DNA of 64,000 nt from Gammaproteobacteria bacterium (GTDB taxonomy: Bacteria > Pseudomonadota > Gammaproteobacteria > Eutrophobiales > Eutrophobiaceae): assembly GCA_022826885.1 (NCBI GenBank), contig JAJDUB010000053.1:62001-126000 (forward strand), written 5' to 3'. Both the position numbers and the translations under genes were made by a program. Below the pieces are notes generated by a model. The model had not been told where the DNA came from. It saw only the letters and a program-made list of their open reading frames with translations, and did not search any database. Below are positions 10,325-19,692 of this stretch, piece after piece (within the stretch, counting starts at the first letter, position 1; the number at the start of each line of letters is the position of its first letter).

Positions 10325-11107
10325 ATGCTGACGTTCCCGAATATTGACCCTGTTGCCGTGGACCTGGGGTTCCTGCAGATCCGCTGGTACGGCATCAGCT
10401 ACATCGCCGGCATCCTCGGCGCCTGGGCGCTGTTGCACTACCGGGCAAAGACGGGACGTTTCGGCTGGACCGTGGAACAGGTGGCGGACCTCATGTTCTA
10501 CGGTATCCTGGGGGTTATCATCGGCGGCCGGCTCGGTTCTGTGCTGTTCTACAACCTGCCTTACTACCTCGGAAACCCCCTGGACGTGTTCAAGGTCTGG
10601 CAGGGCGGCATGTCCTTCCACGGCGGGTTGCTGGGAGTCCTTGTCGCTTGCTGGCTGTACGGCCGCAGGATTAACAGGACCTTCTTCGAGGTGACCGATT
10701 TCCTGGCGCCGGTCGTGCCCGTCGGCCTGTTCACCGGCCGCATCGGCAATTTCATCAATGCGGAACTGTGGGGGAAAACAACGGATGTTCCCTGGGGCAT
10801 GGTATTCCCCGGCGCCGGCGCATTGCCCAGGCACCCTTCACAGCTCTACGAGGCATTCCTTGAAGGGCTGTGCCTGTTCATCATCCTCTGGTGGTTCTCC
10901 GCCCGCCCGCGCCCGTTGATGGCAGTCTCGGGACTGTTCCTGCTGTTCTACGGCTTGTTCCGTTTTGCCGTGGAATTTATGCGGGAGCCTGATGCCCACC
11001 TGGGCTATCTTGGTTTCGGTTGGGTGACGATGGGACAGGTTTTGTCTTTTCCCATGATCGTGGTCGGTGTAGTATTATGTGCCTTCGCTCATGGCAGGTT
11101 CAGGTAA
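10325..11107 (+). CDS. lgt: Prolipoprotein diacylglyceryl transferase
   Basis: Lgt transfers diacylglycerol from phosphatidylglycerol to the lipobox cysteine of prolipoproteins at the inner membrane. The 260-residue protein has seven hydrophobic segments. The conserved signature [13 protein letters not shown] is near residue 138, and the catalytic-region motif [10 protein letters not shown] is near residue 22. It precedes thyA on the same strand, the usual lgt-thyA pairing. Its last codons form the left arm of a 28-bp inverted repeat, so the 3' end of the transcript would fold into a strong hairpin. Confidence 0.96.
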   Translation: MLTFPNIDPVAVDLGFLQIRWYGISYIAGILGAWALLHYRAKTGRFGWTVEQVADLMFYGILGVIIGGRLGSVLFYNLPYYLGNPLDVFKVWQGGMSFHGGLLGVLVACWLYGRRINRTFFEVTDFLAPVVPVGLFTGRIGNFINAELWGKTTDVPWGMVFPGAGALPRHPSQLYEAFLEGLCLFIILWWFSARPRPLMAVSGLFLLFYGLFRFAVEFMREPDAHLGYLGFGWVTMGQVLSFPMIVVGVVLCAFAHGRFR

Positions 11108-11202
11108 GTGTTTTTTAGACACGCTGTGAATACGTCCCTGTACGCTTGGTCATCCGCCGTCCTGGCGGATGACAGTCTAAAAACACTTACCTGAACCTGC
11201 CA
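11092..11202. repeat. Large inverted repeat (28-29 bp arms) spanning the lgt stop, with nested hairpin
   Basis: The left arm is 11092-11120 and the right arm 11175-11202. They are complementary except for one extra T in the left arm. The left arm includes the last four sense codons and the stop of lgt, so the right arm is in effect an inverted copy of the lgt 3' end. Between them, 11150-11172 form a second nine-base hairpin (TCATCCGCC / GGCGGATGA). It may act as a transcription attenuator or terminator between lgt and thyA, although no terminal T-run follows. Confidence 0.85.
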
Positions 11203-11226
11203 TAACATCATCAATACATCTTTAAA

Positions 11227-12021
11227 ATGAAACAATACCTGGACCTGTTACGTCACGTGCGTCATGAAGGCAGCCGGAAATCCGACCGTACCGGCACGGG
11301 CACCCTGAGCGTCTTCGGTCACCAGATGCGCTTCGACCTGGGCCGGTCATTCCCCGCGCTGACCACCAAGAAACTGCATTTCAAGTCCATCATCCATGAA
11401 TTGTTATGGTTTCTGAAGGGGGAATCGAACATCCGCTACCTGCGCGACCACGGCGTCACCATCTGGGACGAGTGGGCCGATGAAGACGGCGAACTTGGGC
11501 CTGTCTACGGTGTGCAGTGGCGTTCATGGCCCGCGGCTGACGGGACGACCATAGACCAGGTTTCCGGTGTTATTGAACAGATCAAGGCCAACCCCGACTC
11601 GCGCCGCCTGATAGTCAGCGCCTGGAACCCCGGTGAGATCGACAAGATGGCGCTCGCCCCCTGCCATGCCTTCTTCCAGTTCTACGCCAACGATGGCGCC
11701 CTGTCCTGCCAGATGTACCAGCGTAGCGCGGATATATTCCTGGGGGTGCCATTCAACATCGCCTCATATTCCCTGCTCACCCTGATGATGGCCCAGGTAA
11801 CCGGCCTGAAACCGGGCGAATTCGTGCATACCCTGGGCGATGCCCACCTGTACCTGAACCACCTGGACCAGGCGGACGAGCAATTGAGCCGTGAACCCCT
11901 GCCGCCGCCGCAGATGCGGCTCAACCCCGATGTCAAGGATATCTTCGGCTTCCGCTACGAGGATTTTGAACTGGTCGGTTACCAGGCTCACCCGTCCATA
12001 CCGGCGCCTATAGCGGTTTGA
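11227..12021 (+). CDS. thyA: Thymidylate synthase
   Basis: ThyA methylates dUMP to dTMP with methylenetetrahydrofolate. At 264 residues it is the normal bacterial length. The nucleophile is Cys146 in [10 protein letters not shown], followed by the dUMP-binding [14 protein letters not shown]. The N-terminus has the substrate motif [13 protein letters not shown]. In related bacteria folA, whose enzyme recycles the dihydrofolate made here, sits next to thyA. Here folA is 18.3 kb away with accessory genes between. The last 15 codons are the template of two downstream copies, so the gene's 3' end behaves as an integration target. Confidence 0.97.
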   Translation: MKQYLDLLRHVRHEGSRKSDRTGTGTLSVFGHQMRFDLGRSFPALTTKKLHFKSIIHELLWFLKGESNIRYLRDHGVTIWDEWADEDGELGPVYGVQWRSWPAADGTTIDQVSGVIEQIKANPDSRRLIVSAWNPGEIDKMALAPCHAFFQFYANDGALSCQMYQRSADIFLGVPFNIASYSLLTLMMAQVTGLKPGEFVHTLGDAHLYLNHLDQADEQLSREPLPPPQMRLNPDVKDIFGFRYEDFELVGYQAHPSIPAPIAV

Positions 12022-12030
12022 TCCCGGGAC
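11981..12030 (+). other. Putative attachment-site core at the thyA 3' end (copy A)
   Basis: The segment encoding the ThyA C-terminus ([13 protein letters not shown] and stop) is repeated at 12934-12983 and 25063-25137 in the same orientation. Between A and B, 23 bases beginning CACCCGTCCATACCGG are identical, and the rest differs at a few sites. Direct repetition of a gene's 3' end on both sides of foreign DNA, with the coding sense preserved, is the pattern left by site-specific integration into a gene end. No integrase is visible inside the intervals. Confidence 0.65.
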
Positions 12031-12193
12031 GGGGCTCCTCAAGCAGCTATGGTCTTACGTACAAACTCAGGATCGGCCTGGATCAGACGCCCGAAATTTT
12101 GATGGCCGACCTGCCGGTGGCTTGTCGGAGGGTGCTGGGGGGAGTGATAGCAAATCGCGATTTGTAAATCCGGTTCGCAACAGTTCACGTGGC

Positions 12194-12248
12194 TTGATTC
12201 TGAAAATAATACTCCATATAATAGGTGTATAAGTGTTTATACTCCTAT
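12194..12248 (+). promoter_or_regulatory. Promoter and palindromic operator of the RHH-PIN toxin-antitoxin pair
   Basis: TTGATT at 12194-12199 and TATAAT at 12217-12222 are separated by 17 bases, a strong sigma-70 arrangement. Overlapping the -10 end and start region is an inverted repeat, 12221-12248: ATAGGTGTATAA and TTATACTCCTAT match 11 of 12. Ribbon-helix-helix antitoxins bind such palindromes to repress their own operon. The antitoxin start is at 12266. Confidence 0.7.
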
Positions 12249-12265
12249 GCGCGAGAATTTAAGTC

Positions 12266-12502
12266 ATGACTCGATGGAATCTATCTATCCCTGAAGAAAC
12301 AGACCGGACAGTCCGAATCTTCTTAGGCCGCAATGGCGGCAAGAAAGGGGACCTGTCTCGTTTCGTTGATGAAGCAGTACGACGGCGCGTGTTTGACCTT
12401 ACTGTTCAACAGGTCAAGGATCGTAATGCCGGATATGACCAGCAGGAGATCCTCAAACTGATAGATGATGAAGTGGACGCCGTGCGTGCGGGTCGTTCTT
12501 GA
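12266..12502 (+). CDS. Ribbon-helix-helix antitoxin-like protein
   Basis: A 78-residue basic protein. The N-terminus (TRWNLSIPEETDRTVRIFLG) forms a predicted beta-strand and the following helices (LSRFVDEAVRRRVFDLTV) resemble the RHH fold used by CopG-like antitoxins. It precedes and overlaps the PIN gene by 38 bases, the normal antitoxin-first order with translational coupling. A palindromic operator lies just upstream. It would neutralise the PIN RNase and repress the operon. The pair lies between two copies of the thyA 3' end, as a small mobile module. Confidence 0.75.
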   Translation: MTRWNLSIPEETDRTVRIFLGRNGGKKGDLSRFVDEAVRRRVFDLTVQQVKDRNAGYDQQEILKLIDDEVDAVRAGRS

Positions 12503-12896
12503 TACCAACATATTGATCAGCGCCCTGATCACCAGGAATACTCCTCCCGACAAGCTGTACCAGGCATGGTTACGTGGGGAGATCGAGCTTGTAATTTCCG
12601 ATGCCCAGGTTGCCGAGATTTACGATGTTCTTTCACGGCCTCGGTTACGCAGGTTTCTTGATGCCGATGAAGCAGATGCGATTGCGGAGAATATTGCCAC
12701 GCGCGCGCTTATCATCACAGAACTTCCGGTTGTAAATGTCTCCCCCGATCCAAAAGATAATCCTGTCCTGGCTTCTGCAATCGCCGGTAAGGCAGAACTG
12801 ATAGTTTCCGGCGATAAGAAACATATGCTCGATCTTGGAGAGGTAGAGGGAATTCCGATCGTAACCGCTCGTAAGGCGTTGGAGCTTATGTCCTAA
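12465..12896 (+). CDS. PIN-domain toxin (putative RNase)
   Basis: A 143-residue PIN-like protein of the COG1569 type. The acidic active-site residues are visible: VVLDTNILISAL near residue 10, E in QVAEIYDVLSRPRL near 49, and DPKDNPVLA then VSGDKKHML near 88-108. PIN toxins cut RNA, often tRNA or ribosomal sites, with Mg. I take ATG 12465; GTG 12486 is an alternative that would shorten the overlap with the antitoxin. The stop lies 38 bases before the second copy of the thyA 3' end. Confidence 0.82.
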   Translation: MMKWTPCVRVVLDTNILISALITRNTPPDKLYQAWLRGEIELVISDAQVAEIYDVLSRPRLRRFLDADEADAIAENIATRALIITELPVVNVSPDPKDNPVLASAIAGKAELIVSGDKKHMLDLGEVEGIPIVTARKALELMS

Positions 12897-12933
12897 TCTG
12901 TATCTTCAAGAGCAATCTCCGATAACCTGTGCA

Positions 12934-12983
12934 ACAGGCGCACCCGTCCATACCGGCGCCTATCGCGGTATGAGCCCGGAACG
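12934..12983 (+). other. Second copy of the thyA 3' end (attachment-like repeat, copy B)
   Basis: This reads in the thyA frame as [13 protein letters not shown] and stop. It matches copy A over a 23-base identical core, with six scattered differences outside it. Nothing upstream of the core resembles thyA. Together with copy A it bounds a module of about 0.95 kb holding only the RHH-PIN pair. Confidence 0.65.
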
Positions 12984-13037
12984 GTCCGGAATGTAATGAG
13001 AAGATTAAACTCAGTAAACTGACAAAATAGTGATATT

Positions 13038-13078
13038 TTATAATCTTTACCGGCTTAATTATAATTTGAAGATTATAT
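13038..13078. promoter_or_regulatory. Candidate operator of the TetR gene
   Basis: TTATAATCTT at 13038-13047 and AAGATTATA at 13069-13077 are inverted copies with a 21-base spacer in an AT-rich leader, ending 20 bases before the TetR start. TetR proteins usually bind palindromes in their own promoter region, which supports the call. The half-sites are AT-rich and the spacer is long, so chance is possible. Confidence 0.35.
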
Positions 13079-13098
13079 AAATCAGAAAACAAATCCAC

Positions 13099-13737
13099 AT
13101 GGAAAAAACCAGGCGAAAAAAAACAACTTCCAAACACGGCTTCATCCCACAGCAGGAAAGGAGTAAACAAACCGTTGAAAAGGTATTGAAAGTTGCTACG
13201 AAACTATTCACCAAACATGGTGTTGCTGCAGTAAACCTGGGCCAGATTGCACGTCTGGCTGATATTCCGACGGCGACAATTTACAGGTATTACCCCAATA
13301 AGGAAGAATTGATTGTGCGCCTTATGTATGACGATTTGAACATCATGCTCAGCAATGCCCAGGAAAAACTGGACAGTGCGAGGAATATAGAGGAATTTAC
13401 TTCGGCATTGTTAGTGGTGCTTTGGGATACCTACGAAGAGATACAGGATCATCCGTTTCTGCATGGGGCATTCGGAGCGTTGCTTTCGGAACGAAGTCAG
13501 AAACAAAGGTTATACGATGAGAATCAAAAATGGATAAATCTCTTCCATATGTCCGGGCGTCGCTTCGTAAACAATATTTCTGATGAACACTTACGGATAA
13601 GGTTGACGGTTCTTAACGCCATGTGGAATGCCACGGTCAGGGTAGCGTATCTCGCCACCAGGAGCGAAGGTGATATGCTGATGAAGGAAGCAATTTCAAT
13701 TTTTTGTCGGGAGTTGGATCTACCCGTTCAGGACTGA
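13099..13737 (+). CDS. TetR/AcrR-family transcriptional regulator
   Basis: A 212-residue protein with the TetR DNA-binding helix-turn-helix near residues 28-75 (KHGVAAVNLGQIARLADIPT followed by ATIYRYYPNKEELI). The ligand-binding C-terminal half is divergent, as expected. It stands at the left edge of the larger island, converging on the MFS gene with an 11-base gap, and is the only regulator in the island. It therefore probably controls the transporter, oxygenase or dehydrogenase genes. The ligand is unknown. The coding sequence is visibly AT-richer than the flanking thyA and lgt. Confidence 0.88.
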   Translation: MEKTRRKKTTSKHGFIPQQERSKQTVEKVLKVATKLFTKHGVAAVNLGQIARLADIPTATIYRYYPNKEELIVRLMYDDLNIMLSNAQEKLDSARNIEEFTSALLVVLWDTYEEIQDHPFLHGAFGALLSERSQKQRLYDENQKWINLFHMSGRRFVNNISDEHLRIRLTVLNAMWNATVRVAYLATRSEGDMLMKEAISIFCRELDLPVQD

Positions 13738-13748
13738 TCAGAGCTTCT

Positions 13749-14933
13749 TTAATTTACTCGCTGGTCCCGGGCGGATAAAACAGGATATATATTCACATGT
13801 AATAATAAAACAGAAAATGCAAGGAAGTATGAAAGCGAGCCGGCATACAGGCCGGCAACAGGATTACCAAGCCACTCGACAAATACGCTGCTTGAATAAG
13901 GTGCAATTGTTGCCGCAATCCCACTTGATACGATGATGAAGGATATGTGTTTATGTGAGGGCTGAGACACAAAATTTAATCCATATACGACAAATACGTT
14001 ATAAAGTACGGACACAGCCAGACCAAATGTCGCCGCAATCAACAAGGTAGTTGCGTAACTGTAAGCGAATGTAAACAGCAGTCCGCATAGGGCTCCTATC
14101 GATATTGCCGAGCAGATAAAATATATAATCCTGATTTTAGCTACAATATACACCCCTGCCAGAGATCCAATCAGGGCCGTACCAAATACGGATGATATAA
14201 GCTTACCTGCTTCTTCCGGCCCCAACGCCAATACATCTTGTGCATATTGAGGTAACCACAAAATTATTGAATATTTACCATGTATAACCAAAAATAAACT
14301 TACTCCCGCAATCACAATGCCGCTGTTCCATTCTACCTTTCCCTGTGACGCCGGCAGATTGTTGTCAGGGTTTATGTTAGTGAAGCTGGATTGCAATGAA
14401 AGGAACAGGATAATGACCACAAAAACGGCGACGGCCAATAAACAATAGGCCCAGGGAAGCTGGCGTAGCAGGATATAAGTAGTTACAAATGGGAAAAACA
14501 CGCCGCCCAGGTTATAAGCTGCATCCAACCCGATAAAAAAAGATTCTCTTTTCTTGGCTTCCCATAGTCTTCCAATGACTATTCCTGCAATACATGTGCT
14601 TATTCCGGTCACAAACCCGATTATCCCGAGAAATATTGGTAAAACGGAATAATTTTCAATGAACGAGATGCTTGATACGGAAATGATAAGAAGCAGGCCA
14701 TATCCGAGCACCATGGATTTTATCCTGATATAATCCAGGAGGAAATAAGCAGCAAAGGTGCCTGCCAGAAAACCGCCTGTGAGAAATGAAAAAATTGCCG
14801 TGGCGGAGGTGACTTCCTTATTATATGCGCTTGCTATCGGTCCAGTGAGCAAGCCGATCTGCGTGACAAAACCGGCGATCACGACATATATCAGGATACA
14901 GATCAGCGAAAGCCTTAACTTGTCAGAATCCAT
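13749..14933 (-). CDS. MFS transporter (TsgA-like)
   Basis: A 394-residue membrane protein with about twelve hydrophobic segments and the major-facilitator loop between TM2 and TM3. The spacing and the N-terminal pattern (LICILIYVVIAGFVTQIGLL) resemble TsgA and related permeases. It is transcribed with, and 30 bases downstream of, the Rieske oxygenase gene, which suggests uptake of the oxygenase substrate or export of a product. ATG 14933 is preferred over the TTG one codon upstream. Confidence 0.82.
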   Translation of the reverse strand: MDSDKLRLSLICILIYVVIAGFVTQIGLLTGPIASAYNKEVTSATAIFSFLTGGFLAGTFAAYFLLDYIRIKSMVLGYGLLLIISVSSISFIENYSVLPIFLGIIGFVTGISTCIAGIVIGRLWEAKKRESFFIGLDAAYNLGGVFFPFVTTYILLRQLPWAYCLLAVAVFVVIILFLSLQSSFTNINPDNNLPASQGKVEWNSGIVIAGVSLFLVIHGKYSIILWLPQYAQDVLALGPEEAGKLISSVFGTALIGSLAGVYIVAKIRIIYFICSAISIGALCGLLFTFAYSYATTLLIAATFGLAVSVLYNVFVVYGLNFVSQPSHKHISFIIVSSGIAATIAPYSSSVFVEWLGNPVAGLYAGSLSYFLAFSVLLLHVNIYPVLSARDQRVN

Positions 14934-14963
14934 CAAGATGAATGTTCAAAGGTAATACATCCT

Positions 14964-16031
14964 TTATCGCATAAAATGATAGGCAGGATGCGCCCTGGGA
15001 TATGACTTGACAAATTGCAGGAATTTGACGACGGATGCATCAGCCTCGGTCAGCAAACCCGGGTCATAATGCTGATCGCGGAGTATAATATGATCCTCAT
15101 CCAGCATGGTTTCCCACATATCTGTAATTTCAGCAATAAATTCCTGTGCTTCGGCTTCCTCCTTGTCGGAACCATTGCCTTTATGAACCGCAGCCACGTA
15201 ATAATGCGAACTTGTACCCCGTTTTGGTATGCCCAGCGCCGACAACAGAAAATGCCAGCGGCCATTGAATGTTCCGTGGTTATGCCATAATGTTGTCCCG
15301 GTAATCTGTGCTTTATATTCCAGCGTGACTTCCTCTCCACCGGGTAATTGCCGATTAACCGGGGCATCAAACTTGACGGTGTATTTATCATATTGATAGG
15401 TAGTCTCCGGATCAGGCCTGTCTTCAACCGCAATATTCATGTGGTGTACACACGCGAAATGGGCCCAGTCCGGGGTGTTCCCCCTGATAGACCACGGGTC
15501 GACCGGCCAGGGAGGGCGAGGATCCTCGAAAGTGGAAATCAGAAGCTCATCGGGCGTGTATTTTCCATCTTCAAAAAGATCAGGAAACGGATAGAGCGCA
15601 AACACTCCGTTAAAGGCAAAGATTATTCCGCAATGCTCTTCAGTGGGAAATGAGAATAACTTTGCCCTGGCGGGAGGCTTATCGCCGACACCTGTTCGAA
15701 TACACTGGCCCAGTCCGTCATATTCCCAATGGTGGAACGCGCATCTGAGTTCGTTGCCGCTAACCTTTCCGTTGGCAAGGTTAGCGCCCATGTGTAAACA
15801 ATAAGCGCTGAACACCCTTGCCATACCATCTTCACCACGAAATATCACGACCTGGCCGTCAAGAAAATCTTTGCCGATTACGCTTCCCACAGAAACTTCT
15901 GTCGACAAACAGATGGGAAACCACGATTGAGTAAACAGGTTATCGGTTCCTTCTGCCGGAATGGAGAACCTGTTTCTGGGCCTTTCCAGGTGTGGTGAAG
16001 CCGGAGCAGTATCTGCGTTTGTGTCAGTCAT
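14964..16031 (-). CDS. Rieske non-heme iron oxygenase, alpha-subunit type (KshA-like)
   Basis: A 355-residue oxygenase. The Rieske [2Fe-2S] ligands are C78-L-H80 and C97-A-F-H100. The mononuclear iron motif is D188-W-A-H191-F-A-C-V-H196, and a distal carboxylate is expected in the C-terminal half. Length and architecture resemble 3-ketosteroid 9-alpha-hydroxylase oxygenase and other single-component-type hydroxylases or N-demethylases more than the dioxygenase alpha subunits of aromatic degradation. No reductase gene is present in the window, so electrons must come from elsewhere. A 250-base AT-rich divergent region separates it from the TonB receptor and should hold promoters for both. Confidence 0.85.
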   Translation of the reverse strand: MTDTNADTAPASPHLERPRNRFSIPAEGTDNLFTQSWFPICLSTEVSVGSVIGKDFLDGQVVIFRGEDGMARVFSAYCLHMGANLANGKVSGNELRCAFHHWEYDGLGQCIRTGVGDKPPARAKLFSFPTEEHCGIIFAFNGVFALYPFPDLFEDGKYTPDELLISTFEDPRPPWPVDPWSIRGNTPDWAHFACVHHMNIAVEDRPDPETTYQYDKYTVKFDAPVNRQLPGGEEVTLEYKAQITGTTLWHNHGTFNGRWHFLLSALGIPKRGTSSHYYVAAVHKGNGSDKEEAEAQEFIAEITDMWETMLDEDHIILRDQHYDPGLLTEADASVVKFLQFVKSYPRAHPAYHFMR

Positions 16032-16282
16032 GTTAAATAAAAAATTATCCTCAGTAATATCTTATTGTTGCGTGGGAACTTGTTAAATTTTTTGCCCTGG
16101 GCTGATAAATATAATAATATCACGATAAATTTATAAAGTATAAAAATTAATTTGCAATCTATTAATTTTAATTTATAATGGCAATATAAGCTGTAAGTTT
16201 CATCATAATTCAAGACACGCAGAACTCAAGTCTCAAAGGTGTTTACTACTATGAGGTTTGATCAAGGTCAAGGGGGCAGAAT

Positions 16283-18688
16283 ATGAGTAACAACAAATCA
16301 CCGGCAAATCGTTTCGTTAACCGGCAATCAACTTTAATTTTTCTCGCGATTTTAACTGGTGGAATTTATTCACCAATAATTTATGCGCAAAGTTCCATAC
16401 TGGAAGAAGTGGTCGTTACTGCACGTAAACGCGGCGCCGAGTCCCTGCAGGACATCGGCGGCAGCATACAGGCGATCAATGGCGATGACCTGGCGGCAAA
16501 CGCGGCAACCGGCTTTAACGATTATATGCGCCTGGTCCCCAGCCTCGCCTACAATAACTCAGGGCCTGGTCAGACGCAGTTGCAGTTGCGCGGCGTCAAC
16601 ACGACAAGATTGAATCGCTTTAACGCAAACGTGCCTGCAACAGTCGGTGTCTTCTTTGATGAAACTCCCCTGACAACATCCGGTTATCAGCCCGACTCAG
16701 GTTTGATCGATATTGACCGTGTCGAAGTGTTGCGCGGTCCCCAGGGGACGCTGTTTGGCGCAAGTTCCATGTCCGGCGCCATTCGCATCATTCCCAAGGC
16801 GCCCGACGTTGAAAAGTTTGCGGCTGAAGGAGGCGTTTCTGCCTCACATACGAAACATGGCGACCCCAACTATGCGGGGCATGCGGTAATCAATCTGCCC
16901 GTTGCAGATAATTTCGCCGCGCGTTTCGTGGGTTTTCATCAATCCAATGGCGGGTTCATCGATAATGTCTATCCGCTTGGCGGCGATGAAGACTATAACA
17001 GTGACGATACCTGGGGCGGCCGCGTTTCCCTTCTCTGGGATGCCTCTGACGACCTGACCCTGAAAGGTACATTCGCCTACCAGAAAACCGAGGCGGATGG
17101 CCGGCCGGATGAGTACGTCCCCAATGACCCGATGGCGGGTATAGCAGCAGTAATGCAGGTAAGTCATCTAATATCCAGCGAATCACTGTCGCAGTGGCAG
17201 GTATCGGAAAGGCTGCAAACGGCAAAACCCATTGATGAAACGTTTGATGATGAAATGTGGTTTGCTACATTGCAGGCTGACTGGACGTTGAACGAACGTG
17301 TACAGGTGACATCAGTGACTGCTTATTCAGAACGGGACGTTCTGGATATTCTGGAGGATACCCCGCGTTTTCGCGATTTTGCCTTGCAGGCCGGCGCCAT
17401 GTGCGGGACAGTTTCAGGGGCCTGTGTCGGCGCCAACAACGATATTCCGGTTGTGGGAGTAAAAAACATCAATGATACAAAGATGGAGCGTTTCAGCCAG
17501 GACCTGCGCGCCAATTTTGAATTAACGGAAAATATCTCAGGCCTGTTGGGATTCTATTATGAAGATGAACAACGTCTTTTTATATCGGATCTACCGATAC
17601 CCGGGTGGGATGCCTGGACACTTACTCCTATTGGCAGCTTCTATGGATTTATACCCCCCAGCGTAATAGATGATTCTGAAGGTATTGACAACACCTTTCA
17701 CGGTGTATTCGATATAAATACAGAGCAATTTGCGTTTTACGGCGAAGCATCCCTTCGTTTTGGCGATATCGAGGTCACAGGAGGGTTCCGCTACTTCGAT
17801 TATACACAGGATACATTCCTGGACTGGGCAGGCTGGGCCGAGTTTGGCCGCGACATAGTTGATGAATCAATATCGGAAAATGGCGTCAACCCGAAAGGTG
17901 AAATTGTCTACCATGTAAACGACGACATGCTGTTTTACGCCTCCGTAACGAAAGGCTTCCGCCTGGGCGCGGTATCACAGGTTGTCAACCTGGGTTTTTG
18001 TGAGGGTGAAATTGCAGACCTGGGAATAACGGAACTTCCGCCCTTCGTTGAAAGCGATTCGCTTTGGAATTACGAAGGGGGTATTAAGGCAACATTAGCG
18101 GGCAATACCACGGTACGTGTATCGGGATACCATATCGACTGGAAAGATGCGCGGAATACGGTGAATCTCCAGTGTGGATGGATCGTCGAACTGGGTGATC
18201 TCCAGGTAGACAGCGACGGCATGGAACTGGAAGTCGCCAGCCAACTCGGTGAAGGCTTGTCCGTAAATTTCGCGCTGGGATATAACAAATCCGAATTGAG
18301 TAAGGACGCGGGCAACATTAACGCATTTGCAGGTGACAGGACACCATACGTTCCGGAATGGACCGCCAATGCCGGTTTCAGTTACGTCCACCCCGAGGCA
18401 TTTCTGGGTTGGGATTGGTCGCTCCGGGGAGATATGTCATACATCGATGACCAGGTTACCGAGCTGGGGACCGGCGGCGCCGTGCCGCTTCGTGTTATTC
18501 CCAGCAGCACAACCTTCAACCTTTACACCGGTTTTTCCACAGACAAGTGGGAACTGACCTTGTATGCCAAAAACCTGACGAATGAAAGAGTGATCACGGG
18601 CGCGGATTTTGATCGGCAGCAGCCGCTGCACTACACACGGGGCAGACCGCTTAACATCGGCGCATCTCTGCGCTTCTTTTTCAATTAA
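16283..18688 (+). CDS. TonB-dependent outer-membrane receptor
   Basis: An 801-residue receptor. It has an N-terminal signal peptide (hydrophobic stretch near residues 17-33, cleavage after YAQ), then a plug domain starting with ILEEVVVTARKR near residue 38. The plug carries VPSLAYNN, the LQLRGVNT motif, and VEVLRGPQGTLFGASSMSG. The rest is a 22-strand barrel ending with the usual TonB C-terminal signature (TRGRPLNIGASLRFFF). The ligand could be an organic compound processed by the neighbouring oxygenase and dehydrogenases rather than iron, since no siderophore genes are present. It is divergent from the Rieske gene and 53 bases upstream of the next enzyme. Confidence 0.92.
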   Translation: MSNNKSPANRFVNRQSTLIFLAILTGGIYSPIIYAQSSILEEVVVTARKRGAESLQDIGGSIQAINGDDLAANAATGFNDYMRLVPSLAYNNSGPGQTQLQLRGVNTTRLNRFNANVPATVGVFFDETPLTTSGYQPDSGLIDIDRVEVLRGPQGTLFGASSMSGAIRIIPKAPDVEKFAAEGGVSASHTKHGDPNYAGHAVINLPVADNFAARFVGFHQSNGGFIDNVYPLGGDEDYNSDDTWGGRVSLLWDASDDLTLKGTFAYQKTEADGRPDEYVPNDPMAGIAAVMQVSHLISSESLSQWQVSERLQTAKPIDETFDDEMWFATLQADWTLNERVQVTSVTAYSERDVLDILEDTPRFRDFALQAGAMCGTVSGACVGANNDIPVVGVKNINDTKMERFSQDLRANFELTENISGLLGFYYEDEQRLFISDLPIPGWDAWTLTPIGSFYGFIPPSVIDDSEGIDNTFHGVFDINTEQFAFYGEASLRFGDIEVTGGFRYFDYTQDTFLDWAGWAEFGRDIVDESISENGVNPKGEIVYHVNDDMLFYASVTKGFRLGAVSQVVNLGFCEGEIADLGITELPPFVESDSLWNYEGGIKATLAGNTTVRVSGYHIDWKDARNTVNLQCGWIVELGDLQVDSDGMELEVASQLGEGLSVNFALGYNKSELSKDAGNINAFAGDRTPYVPEWTANAGFSYVHPEAFLGWDWSLRGDMSYIDDQVTELGTGGAVPLRVIPSSTTFNLYTGFSTDKWELTLYAKNLTNERVITGADFDRQQPLHYTRGRPLNIGASLRFFFN

Positions 18689-18741
18689 TAGAAAGAGGCT
18701 TCGTTAACCAGGTCCGGTAGCTGGAAACGAGGGATGATGTC

Positions 18742-19614
18742 ATGAAAGTGGCTTTTATCGGGCTTGGTATCATGGGTAGCCGCATGGCTCAGAATCTCCT
18801 GGGTGCAGGGCATGAATTGGTTGTTCACAACCGGACCCGTTCAAAAGCAGAGGCATTGACAGGCAAGGGCGCTGTTTTTGCCGAATCACCTTCCCTGGCC
18901 GCACAAAATGCGGATGTATTAATCACGATGCTTGCCGAACCTGCCAGTGTCAGTGCAGTGGCGCGGGGCAAGCATGGTTTTCTCAACAGTTTATCTCCCG
19001 CTGCCGTATGGATGGATTGCAGTACCGTCGATCCGGCTTTCGCGCGCGAGATCTCTGCCGAGTGCAAACAGCGCGGACTTCGTTTTCTCGAAACTCCGGT
19101 CTCCGGCACCCGCGTACATGCGGAAGGAGGTGTTTTGAAATTCAGGGTCGGGGGAGATGAGACCGATCTGGAAGTGGTCAGGCCCTTGATGGAAGTTATG
19201 GGCAATCAAATTGAATACCTGGGTCCATGCGGAAGCGCCTCTTCCATGAAATTGGTACTGAACCATATGATGGCATGCTCGGTCGCGGCCTTTGCCGAAA
19301 GTGTCGTGCTCGGTCAGGCCCTGGGAATGGATCGCGATACATTATTCGACCTGATAACAGGCAGCGTTGTTGCGGCGCCTTTTCTGGTGACTGAAAAGGA
19401 AAAGATGAAGGGAAGGGAATTTGAACTTGATTTCCCTCTGAATTTAATGGCCAAGGACATGAAGCTGATCTCTCAAACCGCCGGTGCCGCGGGTGTCGCG
19501 ATGCCGCTGGCAACCTGTGTAAAAGAAACATACCAGCTTGCAGAAGAGCATGGATACGGCGATGATGACTATACTGCAATTTATAACTTTTTAAATCATA
19601 CACAGCGTAAATAA
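18742..19614 (+). CDS. NAD(P)-dependent 3-hydroxyacid dehydrogenase (3-hydroxyisobutyrate dehydrogenase-like)
   Basis: A 290-residue member of the beta-hydroxyacid dehydrogenase family. The Rossmann motif is VAFIGLGIMGSRMAQNLLGA at the N-terminus. The substrate-binding loop is FLETPVSGTRVHAEGG near residue 117, and the catalytic lysine is in SSMKLVLNHMMA near residue 171. Family members oxidise 3-hydroxyisobutyrate, tartronate semialdehyde, glyoxylate or succinate semialdehyde; which one cannot be told. It begins the run of same-strand catabolic genes in the island, with a good GAGGGATG-type leader. Confidence 0.85.
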   Translation: MKVAFIGLGIMGSRMAQNLLGAGHELVVHNRTRSKAEALTGKGAVFAESPSLAAQNADVLITMLAEPASVSAVARGKHGFLNSLSPAAVWMDCSTVDPAFAREISAECKQRGLRFLETPVSGTRVHAEGGVLKFRVGGDETDLEVVRPLMEVMGNQIEYLGPCGSASSMKLVLNHMMACSVAAFAESVVLGQALGMDRDTLFDLITGSVVAAPFLVTEKEKMKGREFELDFPLNLMAKDMKLISQTAGAAGVAMPLATCVKETYQLAEEHGYGDDDYTAIYNFLNHTQRK

Positions 19615-19692
19615 CATGTCTGGATTTGAAACCGGAGCGAGGTGTCACGCGAGCGGAACTAATTGCCGGGGTTCTGCAACTGAGAGAAGTTG

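Noticed and set aside
10187-10834. N-terminal extension of the YyaL frame through the tRNA into lgt
   Set aside because: The extension would be antisense to lgt and the tRNA gene; the family N-terminus begins at ATG 10186.
16032-16282. Specific operator in the divergent Rieske-TonB region
   Set aside because: The region is so AT-rich that palindromic matches occur by chance; promoters are expected there but I cannot place them.
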